DNA of 64,000 nt from Tenodera sinensis (taxonomy: Eukaryota; Arthropoda; Insecta; Mantodea; Mantidae): positions 51,028,576-51,092,575 of the forward strand of contig CM060970.1 in NCBI GenBank assembly GCA_030765045.1, in the 5' to 3' direction. Below the pieces are notes generated by a model that worked only from the letters and a program-made list of their open reading frames with translations, had not been told where the DNA came from and made no database searches. Numbering within the stretch: position 1 is the first letter of the stretch; the number at the start of each line of letters is the position of its first letter. Shown here one piece after another: positions 22,546 to 33,873 of this stretch. Both the position numbers and the translations under genes were made by a program.

Positions 22546-23035
22546 GTTCGTTTTATACTTCGTCTTTAAGTGCAATGGGGAGAATAGGGAATACTCTTGG
22601 CTAAAGTGTCTAACAATTCCGGACTTAAAGATCCATCCAACTGCTGGAGGTGCTTAAAGATTTGGTTATTATTAATTTAACGGTGATCAACTGGCAAAAA
22701 CATTATCAATTAAGTGTCTGGCAGTCTTTTCGGGAGTATAAGTATTTGTCAATCAAGTCACTAGAACATAGCATGAAAAGGGAGAAGTTTGATACTGAAG
22801 GAGAGTGGGACTTCGGATTTAGTTACCAACATTACCAATCCTATCCCTACGTCACTTTTTCTGCACAGATTTCGTAGAGAGAAAGTCCACTAGTTGAATA
22901 GCTATTTTATTTTAGGATTGTCATAAAGACCAGCCTGCTAATAAATCTGAAGAAATATACTATTTTAAACATGAATAAGAACGGTTAAAAGTATAATACA
23001 AGCATAGTTAAATACATTATAATAAACTCACCACG
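22546..23035. other. Unassigned sequence
   Basis: A 75-codon plus-strand frame (22,650-22,877) lacks recognisable features. Nothing else is supported. Confidence 0.3.
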
Positions 23036-23162
23036 CAGCGCAACGTTCTTTTCTGGGCCAACCGTACGGCCGCTGCGTCCGCCAACTCTGCCCACCACAG
23101 GTGTCAGGAGTGGGATGCAGTACTTAAGATGGGACGTGATCAGCGTCCCGGACCCTCCCTGC
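23036..23162 (-). mobile_element. tRNA-SINE S4, 3' body fragment, antisense
   Basis: The plus-strand motifs CCGCTGCGTCCGCC, ACTCTGCCCACCACAGG, GTGGGATGCAGTACTT and GACGTGATCAGCGTCCCGG are the complement of the body of the SINE at 38,222-38,530 (GCATCCCACC, GGGCCGAGGTGGGGG, GACGCAGCGGC). Only the 3' part remains and the tRNA head is missing. It is strikingly GC-rich against its surroundings. Confidence 0.8.
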
Positions 23163-23236
23163 AGTAAGTATAATACTGTACAGAATTAGTATTTTGTTTG
23201 AAAATGGAATAGCTAACCATTTTAGAGTTTATTTAT

Positions 23237-23548
23237 TTAATTTGGTACAGTATGCAAATCAATGCCGAGGTACAAAAAGTCAGGGATCTCTTCTAAACCA
23301 ATGTGATCTAAGACATTTATTTTAAATTCAAAGTATCGGAATACGTCAACTTTAAACATTGTAACCACTCTAGGAGAACAAAAAGGTAGTACAATCGCTT
23401 CCCAATTTGAAATTTGGTCTTTGCCTCTTAAATAAAGAATACAAGGCTCAGTGTAGTTGTTTTCATCAACCTCCTTAATTTGATCTAAATTTTCTTTCAA
23501 ACCGGTTATTAGGATCAATAAATCCTCTATCTTGTCTGTCAATGACAA
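23237..23548 (-). CDS. Unrecognised 103-codon open frame followed by a poly(A) signal
   Basis: The minus-strand frame opens just after a stop and has no ATG at its start; the first internal ATG is about residue 64. The product is acidic and well mixed in composition (for example NWEAIVLPFCSPRVVTMF, then FRYFEFKINVLDHIGLEEIP). It looks more protein-like than the neighbouring spurious frames. The stop is followed at once by AAATAAATAAA, a polyadenylation-type signal. An AG lies near the 5' edge and could be a splice acceptor, but the pyrimidine tract is poor. I recognise no family. It could be a last exon, a captured fragment, or chance: about this many frames of this length are expected in 64 kb of AT-rich DNA. 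Confidence 0.25.
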   Translation of the reverse strand: MSLTDKIEDLLILITGLKENLDQIKEVDENNYTEPCILYLRGKDQISNWEAIVLPFCSPRVVTMFKVDVFRYFEFKINVLDHIGLEEIPDFLYLGIDLHTVPN

Positions 23549-23689
23549 TTATGTCTGTATTTTTTAATTAGAACTGACAAAAATCACTACTTTTTCGCTT
23601 TTCGCCGCAATGCCCCCCCAAAGGCTCAAATTTTGCTACGCTTAGCAGATTTCCGCTATGGTTGGCAATACGGCTTTAAACTATTGTTT

Positions 23690-24430
23690 CATGGTAAGGT
23701 AGGGGTACAATATTTGAGTGGATGCACTCTACGAAATCCATTGAAGCGTTTTGCCTGCAGTGTGCAGAAACTGCAATTTGTTCCAGTTCTGTGGGCACGA
23801 AGCTTGTTTTGAACAGGTTCCATGAAATGCATGCAGTTGACATCGCTGGCGTCAGCGTTCTATTTGCTTGGATGCCTGGACACGTTGGAGAATGAAGTTG
23901 CAGACACTGCAGTTTAGTTGACAATTCTTGTATCTCTCGCCAGTAACTGTGTGGCGAGGAGCAGTCTTCTTCTCTGTGAACTTCGGATATTTGTCTCCTG
24001 GTTAAGAGGGGACTTCTGTATGGCTACAGTTTTAGCTACTGTCCTTTGTTAAAGATGAACTGCACTGCTGGATGCTGTAAATGACAGCATGTGGTTTATT
24101 ATCCACGTGGGAATTCCTTCCTCCGGCAAAACGTCGATGCACCAAGTGGCTGTTGTCATATTCATGCGCTGCAATTTTGGTAGTTTGTTATTCCCTGTAT
24201 TACTCTTACTGCACCCTAGTACTGCATGGCAAAAGGCCTAGGTTTACTCACTTGAAGACAGAGCTGTTGTTCCGCATTACTTTCTCTTTTGCGTACTTTG
24301 CAGCAAGTAGGACGTATTGTATGTCCTACGGATGTTCGGCTGTTTCTCGCGATTGCATGAAAAGAGTGTGGAATTATAACGTTATTCATATGATTTATGA
24401 CTACGTGATTGTTGGCCACGGTGTCTTACT
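23690..24430 (+). mobile_element. Non-LTR retrotransposon, decayed RNase H and 3' region
   Basis: At 23,864-23,920 the plus strand encodes FAWMPGHVGE, then after a frameshift EVADTAV. This is the W-x-P-G-H-x-G ... N-E-x-A-D signature of the RNase H domain at the end of pol in Jockey/R1/LOA-type non-LTR elements. Further on, around 24,200-24,300, CHGKRPRFTHL-like residues suggest the R-x-x-x-T-H segment upstream of the usual C-terminal zinc knuckle. Stops and shifts are frequent, so this is a dead relic. The 118-codon frame over 24,081-24,437 is a product of this decay and not a gene. Confidence 0.55.
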
Positions 24431-24537
24431 TATCTAAGAACTTTAACCATAATGAATTTAAGAATGAATACCGGAACTGCTTGCAGAATTGCTTTTACAG
24501 TGTTGTATGGTAGTACATCAATTAATCATTAACACTA

Positions 24538-24684
24538 AGGAAACAAAGCCCCATTGTATTTACAAGGAAATGTGTAATAAATGTATTTCTAAAAATGTAT
24601 TTCGATTAACATGAAGTAGATGGAAGAATAAGTTCTATTATGAATAGTTTGTACAAGAATGAGTGCACACGTCAGATTTTTCAT
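24538..24684 (+). repeat. R1 fragment, 3' end (copy i)
   Basis: ACAAAGCCCC, TTTACAAGGAAATG, GAAGTAGATGGAAGAATAAG and CGTCAGATTTTTC give the R1 3' ~150 bases in order, right after the non-LTR relic. That element may have inserted into an R1 and separated this end. Confidence 0.65.
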
Positions 24685-25748
24685 CGTGTTACTAGAAATC
24701 GCTTGTTTACATTTGAGAACGATTTTATTTATTAGTTTGCCTTACGGCTGTCTCTTCATTGCTCCATAGTTTTCGTAGTACTGGCGACGTTATAAGAAGC
24801 AGGAATTGAGTTTTCTTCCGTTCAAATGAGAATAAATATATTAATGATCCTTTTCTTATCCGATATTTCCCGTTTTATTGAAAGCGGAAGATGAACGCTT
24901 GTTCTCGGGATATTACTTCATCTCCTTCCTGTCCTTTCAAAGAATCCTCAGATATTTAAGTGTACATAATAGTGAACAGAAAGCAAACTTATTTATTATT
25001 CAGTTGTATTTCATTTCTGTCATGGTTGTCCTGTTTGAAAAATAATTTACTTCTCGAATGCAAAAATATTTTCTTCATGGATGGAGTCAAAACGTTTTTT
25101 CTCCAGCACATACGAGTCCCCCATATGTACCAACCTTAGATATATATCGCGCGGAAGGGAAGTTATTGCAGAGACATTTTGGAACTTATATTTTTTCTAG
25201 AATCATTTCCTAAGAAAGCATTTTAGGTTCTTTGAGAACATAAAACATTTCCAGGTAATGCTGTATGATTTGCTCATCTAGCGGGGGTGTCACTTTCAAA
25301 ACCAGGAGGACACCACGTAAACACGTTCCCCTTTCAGTGGCGTATTAGACGAGTATAAAACGTTTTGTGTCTGCTAGGAACTAGTAATTCCGTCTGAATC
25401 TTCAAAAGACGCCTTCTGTAACCTAAGCTGGTTTTCTAAAAATGTAGGCTGCTTGTAAGCTGCTGCGTTTTTTATATATTGGATTGACTGTTACAATGTT
25501 CAGTATCATTTAATGTAATTGCTGGTTTGGATTTCCTTCATTGCTTCTACAAATTTGTAAATATTTGTATGTGCAGTATAAAACGTCTCACGTGCTTTTG
25601 CTGTTCTTTCAAATGTTGTACTATTTAAAGCCCAAATCTCAGGGGAAACACTGATTCAGATTCTATGAATGTGGTAACTAAATAATTAGCGAAGTCTTAC
25701 TTTTTGATTGTTTGGTTGGATGCCTATTAATTAAAAAAGCTACGTTTA
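24685..25748. other. Unassigned; R3-like patch near 25.15 kb
   Basis: At 25,152-25,260 GGAAGGGAAGTTATTGCA, TTTTGGAAC and CATTTCCTAAGA echo the left arm of the R3 unit at 12.94 kb. The rest is unrecognised. Confidence 0.3.
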
Positions 25749-26532
25749 GTAAGTAGAGGAAGTATTGTATCCCACCCAAAAATTCGAAGTCGAAATTTCA
25801 CCGGAAATATGTTTTGCAGCCCCCTGAATATTTAAAAAAAAAGCATTTTTTAGAAAAAGGTTTGTATGTGTCAGTCCATGGACAGCATAACTCAAAAACA
25901 AAAAGTCACTTAAATGATACTAAACTTAAATACTAACTGTGGTTTTTAAGGATACGACACGAAGATTTTGAAGAAAATTCCTCCACCCTAAATTACCCTA
26001 TGCATGAAAAATTTTTATTTTCTCGAAAATTTAAAACGAATGATTAAATTATCATATGTATGACATTTTTATGACAAGTGAAATATATATTTGGAATTTT
26101 CTGGCTCTGGATGACTTTTCAATAACTGGTAAACCGTAAGAGATAAACCAAATTTAAGTCTACAAACAATGTAGATCTTGCTAAAACACAATTTATATCC
26201 AAATAACTTTTTTTGTGGTGTGAACCATTTCGGATATATTCCTCATTATTTGTGTGAGTTACGGAATACCTAAACTTTCGTCAAATGAAAGATTATTCAT
26301 TTTTTTATATCTTAGTCGTGCAAAGAGAACGGAATCTCAAAGCTTTAAAAAATTTGACTATCGCACAAAGCCTACTGTATTCCCATATTCCCCTTACACC
26401 TACAAGGAAATAGGCAATAAGATAATTTCTGCAAATGTTTATCTCAACTAACAGGAAGATAGAGGAATAAGAGCTTGTAAGAATGGTTAGTACAAGAGTA
26501 AAGAAGGAAATGCGAGTGCAACAGAGTTTTTA
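25749..26532 (+). repeat. R1 copy j, near full length
   Basis: It runs from GTAAGTAGAGGAAGTATTG through TTTCACCGGAAATATG and ATAACTCAAAAACAAAAAGT. It continues with GGATACGACACGAAGATTTT, TAACTGGTAAACCGTAAGAG, CATTTCGGATATATTCC and GAGAACGGAATCTCAAAGC, ending at GTGCAACAGAG. It has lost the long GT run, keeping only a TGTATGTGTCAGTC remnant. Confidence 0.9.
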
Positions 26533-27014
26533 GCTTTGGAATTATCTATAAGCAATGGTGTTACCTCTTTACATTGGTTTTTGGGGTCTTTGGGCTTTTT
26601 ACATTAAATATCTCTCCTCTCTCTCACTCACACAGAAATGTACACAGACAGACAGACAGATCACTACCATTTCTTTGCAGAACTATGTATCATCCCCTTC
26701 AATAATTTCGGTATCAGGTAAAATAAGCATATATCGCTAGAACTAACAGGAGCACTTGTAGAGAATGTCAATAAATCAATATCTGCTGTATTACATATTC
26801 TAAAGGGAAAAACAGGTGTCGTCAGACCCAGAAAAGATAGAGCAATGCTCGATTTCACCAATCGTCCCCGTTAAGGCATTTGATAACTGTCAAGTTGGTG
26901 ACGGTTCGTTAAAAGTGAGTTTCTTTTCACTAAACTACATCATTTTGCCCAGAAGTTCTCGTCAACTATTGAGGAGCCATTTTTCTGTCTATAAACCCTT
27001 TAACGCTCCGTATA
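26533..27014. other. Unassigned; short CAGA repeat
   Basis: A (CAGA)n run lies at about 26,644-26,660, preceded by a CT/CA stretch. No coding feature is seen. Confidence 0.35.
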
Positions 27015-27886
27015 TTTTTACTTTCTCTACTGGTAAGTAGGGGAAGAATTGTATTCCACCCAAAAATTCGATGTCGAGATTTCACCGGAACTACATGTTT
27101 TGAGGCCCCCTAAATCCAAAAAAAAGCATTTTTAGAAAAAGGTCTGTGTGTGTGTGTCTGTGTGTCAGTCTGTCAGTCTGTGGACAGCATAACTCAAAAA
27201 CGAAAAGTCGGTTAAAAACCAAAGTTGATATTTAAGTTTAATGTCGTTCAAGGATGTGACACGAAGATTTTGAATAAAATAGCCCCACCCTAAACTACCC
27301 TTTACATGGAAAATTTTTCGATTTGATTTTCTTGAAAATGGCTCTAACGATTTTTATTAAAATATCATATGTTTGAGATATTTTGATGACAAATGAAATG
27401 TATATCTTGAATTTTCTGGCTATAGCCCCTGTAGTCGTATTTACTCTGTACGACTTTTGCATAATTAGTAAACCATTAGAAATAGACCAAATCATACTAT
27501 ACAAAAATTTTAGATCTTGCTAAAATACACAATTTATGTCTCAATAAATTTTCTTGTAAGGTGAACCTTTTCGGAGATATTCCTTGTTATGTGTGTGAGT
27601 TTCGGAAAACTTAGAACTTTCGTGAAATGGGTCATCGTTATTTATTTTTTTATATGTTACGTGTGCAAAGAGAACGGAATCTCAAAGCTTTAAAAGATTT
27701 GACTATCGCACAAAGCCTACTGAATTCTAATATTCCTCTTGCACCTACAAGGAAATAAGCAATAAGATAATTTGTACAAACTATGTTTAATTAACACGAA
27801 GAAGATATAGGAATAAGAGTTTGTAACAATGGTTAGTGCAAAAGTAGAGAAGGTGATGTGAGGGCAACACATCAGATTTTTCGTTT
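27015..27886 (+). repeat. R1 copy k, full length, reference copy
   Basis: The best-preserved copy, 872 bp. The 5' end contains CTTTCTCTACT and the 3' end contains GTAGAGAAGGTG (GTAGAGAAAGT in others), so the termini carry a short inverted repeat. In between are all R1 landmarks, including CATAACTCAAAAACGAAAAG and GCAAAGAGAACGGAATCTC. I see no frame conserved across copies and no primer site or RNA polymerase III boxes, so it is a non-coding repeat of unknown class. Confidence 0.92.
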
Positions 27887-27967
27887 AAGGTTAGATAGGA
27901 AATTTAGCGCTTTTGTAATGGCATCAAAATTATTTTGATTTCTCTAAGTGAATAATGACTCCGGACA

Positions 27968-28300
27968 TATGGTTTTGAAATCCCGTTCTTTGCATAACTA
28001 GGAGAAAAAGAACGAATAACGCTTCCTACTTGAAAAAGAAGGTATATCTCGGAAATGGTTAACTCCACACACAGAAAAGTGACAAAGGTGTGATTTAATG
28101 TAATATATAATCGCACCTTTGTGACTTTCTTGAAAATCTTCGTATCGTATCCTTGGAGGATTTGACCACGGAAGTGCCAAGTTTGGTATTTAACTGACTT
28201 CGTCTTCGAGTTCTGCTGTTCATGTACACACACACGCACGCTCGCGCGCGCTCTTTGGATGAAATACAATATCTTCCCAACCTTCTATCTACGTGTGGTG
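27968..28300 (-). repeat. R1 copy l, antisense, internally deleted
   Basis: The complement runs from the R1 5' region (GAAGATATTGTATTTCATCC, a GCGCGC/GTGTGT run, CGAAGACGAAGTCAGTTAAA, GGATACGATACGAAGATTTT). It then jumps to GAGTTAACCATTTCCGAGAT and ends near AACGGGATTTCAAA. The middle ~300 bases are replaced by a palindrome at 28,073-28,130. With copy k it forms an inverted R1 pair about 80 bp apart. Confidence 0.8.
28073..28130. repeat. Palindromic insertion inside R1 copy l
   Basis: The arms AGAAAAGTGACAAAGGTG and CACCTTTGTGACTTTCT are near-perfect inverted copies, separated by an AT-rich loop containing TGTAATATATAA. It sits exactly at the internal deletion of this R1 copy. It could be a tiny foldback element or a fold-driven repair scar. 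Confidence 0.8.
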
Positions 28301-28764
28301 AAAATAAATGGGTCTTCGAAAGCAAAGGTACACTCTAAAGCTAACAATATAAAACTAAAGGTTTGCCGAGTTAAGAATTGTATTCCTCATTGTGAAAGTA
28401 AACCTAAAAAGAAGACGTGAGGTTTAACATTTCTGTTCTCGTCGTATTAATTATGGTAAAAATTTGAATAGAAAGAACTTCAACCATTTGAGTCAAACAA
28501 TAGAAGCTTTGTTATACTTAATATGCCGAGACAACCAACAGTCTAGAAGCCAGAACATACAGTTGATTGTGAATAAGTATGTAAACCAAATCATTAAGTT
28601 TCATTAAATCTAGAGCATCAGCTCAATAAACAAAAGAATGAGCATCAAAAACTTCAAACTTATATACGCTACAACAATCATCTAGAGTATGGGATTCGTT
28701 TCGGCAATTTCATAGAGACCAAGACATATTGAAAGGCAAGTGAAATGATTAAAATAGTACAGAA
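28301..28764. other. Unassigned sequence
   Basis: No supported feature. Confidence 0.35.
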
Positions 28765-28925
28765 GTATCGAGCAAGGTGCATCGCGTTGAATTGTCTGAA
28801 GCCTGCCTGGAGAAGGTCCAAGTTCAAATCCTAACTGGAACGACCATCCTACCCAAGGATTTTTCCTAGTTTTCCCTGTTCGTTATGCAGTGGTTTCTTG
28901 TAGTACGAATTTTTCAATCCTTCAT
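28765..28925 (+). mobile_element. tRNA-derived SINE, diverged (S8)
   Basis: GGTGCATCGCGTTGAATTG (A-box side) and GGTCCAAGTTCAAATCC (B box) are followed by AAGGATTTTTCCTAGTTTTC, a common insect SINE body motif. The 3' limit is uncertain. Confidence 0.5.
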
Positions 28926-30799
28926 TCTCTTTAAATCAAATTACTTTTCATATTTCAAGACTTTCTGCATTAATTTATCCATTTAATATGAGTTGCATGA
29001 CCTGTTGAATTGAACTTATTTTATTTCCCTTGAAAACAATTTTAATAAAATAGTTTAATTTTAGTACCCTCCCTCCCCTTTGTCAAAATCGCAAATAGGA
29101 ACACTTAGTAGGAATAATTTGCGAGCTCAAAAGGTTTCCATATCTTAAAATCTATAATAATTAAGGAACTGAATGAAAACTTTTTTCTAGAGAGGCTGAG
29201 GTATTTAAAGGATTTTTATTAATTTAAGGATTGGAAGAAAATTACCAGATTGAACATTATTGGAAGAGGATTAGGGTGATCAGGCATGCTCCATTTTTCG
29301 TACATTGTGTGTATGTGTTTTATCCTCGTACTGAAGGTGATCCGAAAATTTTCAGAATGCCCAACATTTAAAATTTTGCTTTAAAAGTGTTCTTTGTATA
29401 CTGTTAGCGCCAGTAGGTTGCTTCTCAGATATCGTAATCTATAAATAACTGTAATAATCAGAACGTTTTGTGCTATCTACTGCTTCTGGGTCCGTCTTTT
29501 AGAAGCGGGATAGTTCCAGAAAGCTTGGCAGAAGGTTCCAAAATCTTCGAGAGCAAATAGACCTCGGAATTCTCTAATAGTGGTAGCTGAAAGATGGACA
29601 GTTAACTGATCGAGTAGTTCTCACTTGTACAGGCGAAGCAACGAACTACTACCAACATTATTTTGTTACAATATACAAACACTTCCTGCTTCGGAAGCGA
29701 AGCAGCGTGCAAGGAGTCACACGGAAGAAGACAAGCGCAGCACATCTATAATACAAAAATAACAGAACAAGGACCTGAGGACAATATTCACCGGAATTGT
29801 CAAAACATTTATGAACTTCAATTTCATATTCTATCCAAACAGTTACACAGAGCAGTGTCGCAGTAACTTGACTGCTCCTCTGGATCCATCGAGGTGTTAA
29901 GACAGTACGCATTTGGTACTCCTGATTTGGATAATGCATATGTCAGTTGCGACGGCGTGGGTTCTAATTTAAACGCCTATATCTCTTAATCTCGGGTAAT
30001 TAATATTAATATTATTTGCTGGGTCTCCTCTTCTTATGTCTTCTAGTTTGCCTAGGCTATTCTTGATACTGCTTAAAGTAGGTCATGGGGAAACGAGTGA
30101 GTATGGATCGAGTAATAAGTCTAATTTGGAGAAAACAATTAACTGAATTTTATTTATTTGAAGCACTTAACATTCGCATATGCTGTGTATCGTCTAAAGT
30201 AAAAAAAATTAGTTCCTATGGGCAAATAATTAAGTATTCTACGTCTCCCTTCACCATTGCCAAGAATGTAGATAAAAGCACGAAAAAATATGAGTTGGCC
30301 TAAATAAATCTAGTTTAGTGTAGAAAAGCTGAAATAGATCTTCCAGGTTAAATTTTGCCTAGTGCTGAAATGTATCTTTAGTAAAAATGTTTCTTTTTTT
30401 TTTTTCTTTTTTTTTTTTTTCTTTTTTTAATCGTGTTTTTGGGAGGAGATACTTATTTGGATAAACTAGAAAAGCAAAATGTTAACTAAATATAAATGTT
30501 CATCCTAATTGTTGGAGCCGTTTCCGTGATGAGACCTTTAATATCCTGGCTTGTTTGTTTAAAATGGCCCATTAACAGACAAATTATGGCCAAAATAAGG
30601 TTTAGAGTAATTGTGACTGTTACGCGTAAGATCGCTTTTTACAGGAATTACACCTATATAGATAAACTTAAAAAGCAAAACCTTATCAGAATACAAAATT
30701 TAATCGAAATCATTAGAGCCGTTTCCAAGTTGCGCGGAATATATACACAAGAATTGCTCGTTTAAGTATATAAGCTATACATATAATATATACTGTGAC
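28926..30799. other. Unassigned 1.9 kb; T-rich tract and possible LTR-like patch
   Basis: A poly(T)/C tract lies at 30,391-30,428. The stretch 29,495-29,575 (GTTCCAGAAAGCTTGG, GGTTCCAAAATCTTCGAGAG) resembles the U3 of insect LTRs, but no ends could be found. Frames of 67-93 codons on both strands have no recognisable motif. Confidence 0.3.
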
Positions 30800-31480
30800 A
30801 TTGTTTCAGGCTTCTTTGGGAAGCATTTATGATGGATAATGGATACCTGGCCATTCCAACATAACAGGTAATGAGTACGTAGATAAAGTGGCCAAAGCAG
30901 CTGCCAATAATTCTCCCCCAAATCCATCACCAGGAATACACATCCAGGACGTCCGACAACATATTACTCATCATATCGATACTTATTTCCATCTACCTAG
31001 ATCATCTAAAACACCATGATTTACAGTGGGAAATGTAGATAAAGAGGCTATATCTCTGGCAACAAAATTGAAATTAGGCGTAGTACCCACCCCGGCTTAT
31101 TTATTTAAGATCGGAAAACGCGATACAGATTGTTGTGAGTGTGGTCAGTTTGGCGATGCAGATCATATATTCTTTCAATGCCCTAAAAATTACCAACATC
31201 GACATCTCTATATTCACACATATGTGCTCGTATTGGACACGGTCCCTGGAATATTTCCTCACTTCTAAATTGGAAAATACGTTATATAGCACCACATCTT
31301 CTTCGTTTCCTCAGAAAATGTAAAATGAAACTATAAGACTAACAGCATAATAAGAACATATGTATATTCAAATTACATCTTATGTTACATCTACATCTCT
31401 ACTTCATCAAGGACACCAGACGCGGAAATCCAGAATACACTGGATACAGCGTCATTAAATAAACCAACAACAACATTCAT
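30800..31480 (+). mobile_element. Non-LTR retrotransposon 3' end: RNase H tail and zinc knuckle
   Basis: From 30,843 the plus strand encodes IPGHSNITGNEYVDKVAKAA. This is the G-H-S-x-I-x-G-N-E-x-x-D-x-x-A-K signature at the end of the RNase H domain of I/Jockey-type elements. After an in-frame TGA near 31,018, a CCEC-G-x5-D-HIFFQCP segment (31,131 on) is the C-terminal zinc-knuckle-like motif of the same polyprotein. A TGYSVIK-like end and an AACAACAAC-type 3' terminus follow at about 31,450-31,480. The element is 5'-truncated, as is usual for non-LTR insertions, and carries at least one stop and one frameshift. Confidence 0.75.
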
Positions 31481-31690
31481 AATTGAACGCTCTTCGGCAT
31501 GAGGTGACGTTGCTATGGATACGAGAAAAGAGTAACAGACTAGGTTGAAAAAGGTTAACTGTAAAACTGAATGAAAAGCGAGTGCAATTGGGTAAATTGG
31601 TGTATGTGAGGTCATACCAATAATTGTAAAAATTACTGCAAACAAAATAATTGAAAATTTGAGCGTTACACTGGTATCAGAAGTGAAACC
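31481..31690 (+). mobile_element. LTR 3' end and primer-binding site
   Basis: A sequence ending GAGCGTTACA at 31,670 is followed directly by CTGGTATCAGAAGTG (31,671-31,685). This is a close variant of the GGTGTCAGAAGTGGG primer motif seen antisense at 17.23 kb. The LTR start is not visible; it may have been cut by the adjoining non-LTR element. Confidence 0.5.
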
Positions 31691-31699
31691 AAAGCCACA

Positions 31700-32032
31700 A
31701 TGGAAGAAATGATGAAAGAATTACTCGCTAGTATGGCAGAAATGAACTTGGAAATGGAAAATATGGAGGCAAAAATCGAATCCAGGATGGAGAAGATAAA
31801 GCCAGAGCTATCGGCGAAGATTGACCGGGATGAAGGACTAGGAAGAACTCGACGGGAGGATGAAATACCTTGACCAACGATAAACGCCCTGGAAGATTTC
31901 GGTGAACGGCTTAGCGCCCTTGAAGGCATTTTCAATGGCAACACCAAGGAACAAATGATTGGCGAAAAGCTTAAGAATCCAAAGATCGAGACGCCAGGAC
32001 GCGATACAACACTTGCGTGCTCAGCCGCCTAA
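31700..32032 (+). pseudogene. LTR-retrotransposon gag-like coiled-coil frame with one stop
   Basis: Reading from the ATG at 31,700, about 110 codons stay in one frame with a single internal TGA at 31,871-31,873, and the frame ends at TAA 32,030-32,032. The first half is a heptad-like charged helix (MEEMMKELLASMAEMNLEME, then repeated E/K/M residues). The second half has a LEDFGERLSALEG segment, also helical. Position 10 bases after the primer site and the Met/Glu-rich coiled coil fit the N-terminus of Gypsy-type gag proteins, which assemble the particle in the cytoplasm. No capsid core or CCHC knuckle follows, so the element is truncated. Other coiled-coil ORF1 proteins are possible. Confidence 0.55.
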
Positions 32033-33873
32033 GTACGACTGGATGTAAGTCCTACATAAGGGGAGGGTAATCAGGTAACGGAAAAGAGGCCACAAACCAG
32101 GCAGTTACTACGGTGTGATCATTGGTAATGCTGATGTAATATTGGATCGTTACTTATTTCAGTAAGCTTACTAGAAAATCAAATTCGGGAGCAAACATAG
32201 CTTGAAGGTTCTACTTTCCAGGTTAGTATGATAAAACGCTGTTGTTCCTTTAGTTCACTTCAGGTGGGTCAATTCTATCACTTTGTAGTGTGTTTAGCAA
32301 TGCAGTATTTTGTCTGTAGCTCATTTTGGCAAATCAACAGTCAGCTGCTCATTCCGTTTGCCCACACTCCTCTGGTATTGGACTTACGTATCTCCCGGCC
32401 ATTCTCCATTAGTAGCCAGGATGATTACCCGCCTAAGACAGAAGTCGTCCTCCCTCCATTTCCGGTTGTCTCCTTATTTGAATTGTCTGAGTCCTATCCT
32501 GCCTCAAGCTTGCATCACTTAATTACATAGGATTTGGGTCAGACAATAGACAGAGGTTGGATGAGAAAATCAGTATCATGTTGACTAGGTTGTTACCATT
32601 GAAGTACAAGTTTCATTCACGTTTCATTTTTTCATCAACTACATTGCCGAGCGGTTATTGTGCTTACCTCAGGCTATCTCTTTGTTAATAAACTTAGTAT
32701 ACGAGGATTTGTGCCGTTAAATGTTCCCGAACTATGAATTCAACTTTACGGGCCATACCGGAAATAAGGAAGACATACACCCTCTAGTTTTCATGCAGAT
32801 TGTCATGGTTACCTATTGTGTTACTGGTTGAGTTAGTGCAAACAATGCTGGTTGATTATAAAGCTGTGTACAAGCTGCGGAAACAGTATCATTTAGGTGA
32901 CTTCAGTGTCTAGATTAAATATCTTCATTGAAATAGAAACTTAGTGTGGGCATAAGCTGACACGCTGGTGAAACTTACGAAAACTCTAAAGCACACCGTA
33001 ACACTTATCTTCCAATTGTATGAAGGCTTTTATAAAGTTTGTATTATTAGTTATTTTCGTTATATTAATTATTTTGCTACACAGCCACTCTTACTCTAAT
33101 TCTTAAAGTTACCTAACTCAATTGTTTACATCACATTTCAATATAAACAATTCGAATAGCTGTGATAATTAAGGTGAAAATAAATGGACTGGCCATCCAA
33201 TATTGCAAGTTGGAATCGCAACAGCCTGAGTCAAAATGTAACTATGGTAAAGGATGGTGAGGGCCGTGGTGGTGTGATGGCGGTCATAATTATTGAATAG
33301 GTCTACATTTTATAGAATAACATGAATTTTGCGATTTTTTTTCTAAGAGAAAACTGCTGCATTATTAAAACAATTTAATATATTGACGAGCTACAACTGC
33401 CTTTTTTGTGTATCATGATACTTTAACCAAGAACTGTTACCAATGTACAATAAAGAGGCCATGATTGTCGTAATTTTGAAGCAAATCCATATAGACGATG
33501 TAGAATATTTAATCCGAATGCAACTGCAAAATCCCCCACACGCGTCGACTTGATTAAGATCTTTTACCCAAACTATAAAATCGCGGCTTTAAGTGTCGAA
33601 ATCGCGCAGAATAAAGAAAAGGTAGTTAAAACCTAAAAGGAGATTCATTAAACGGATATAACAGCTATCACAACAATGGGAAGTAATAACTAACTTCCAT
33701 ACGGATTGAATTAGACAAAACATATAAAATGTGCATAAATTACTTAACTCTTTACTATGCTCTCTTAATCACAAAATTTTACACTTTATATGTTAAACCA
33801 CGAAGTATGCAGTTGCATATTACTAGAGATTCTATTAGACTTTAATTCTTGCTAACTTTTATCCGCGTGTTAG
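32033..33873. other. Unassigned 1.8 kb
   Basis: A 100-codon plus-strand frame (32,228-32,530) and an overlapping shorter one lack motifs. No terminal repeats are seen. Confidence 0.35.

Noticed and set aside
24081..24437. 118-codon plus-strand frame
   Set aside because: It overlaps the decayed 3' region of a non-LTR element with motifs scattered over several frames, so the open stretch is incidental.
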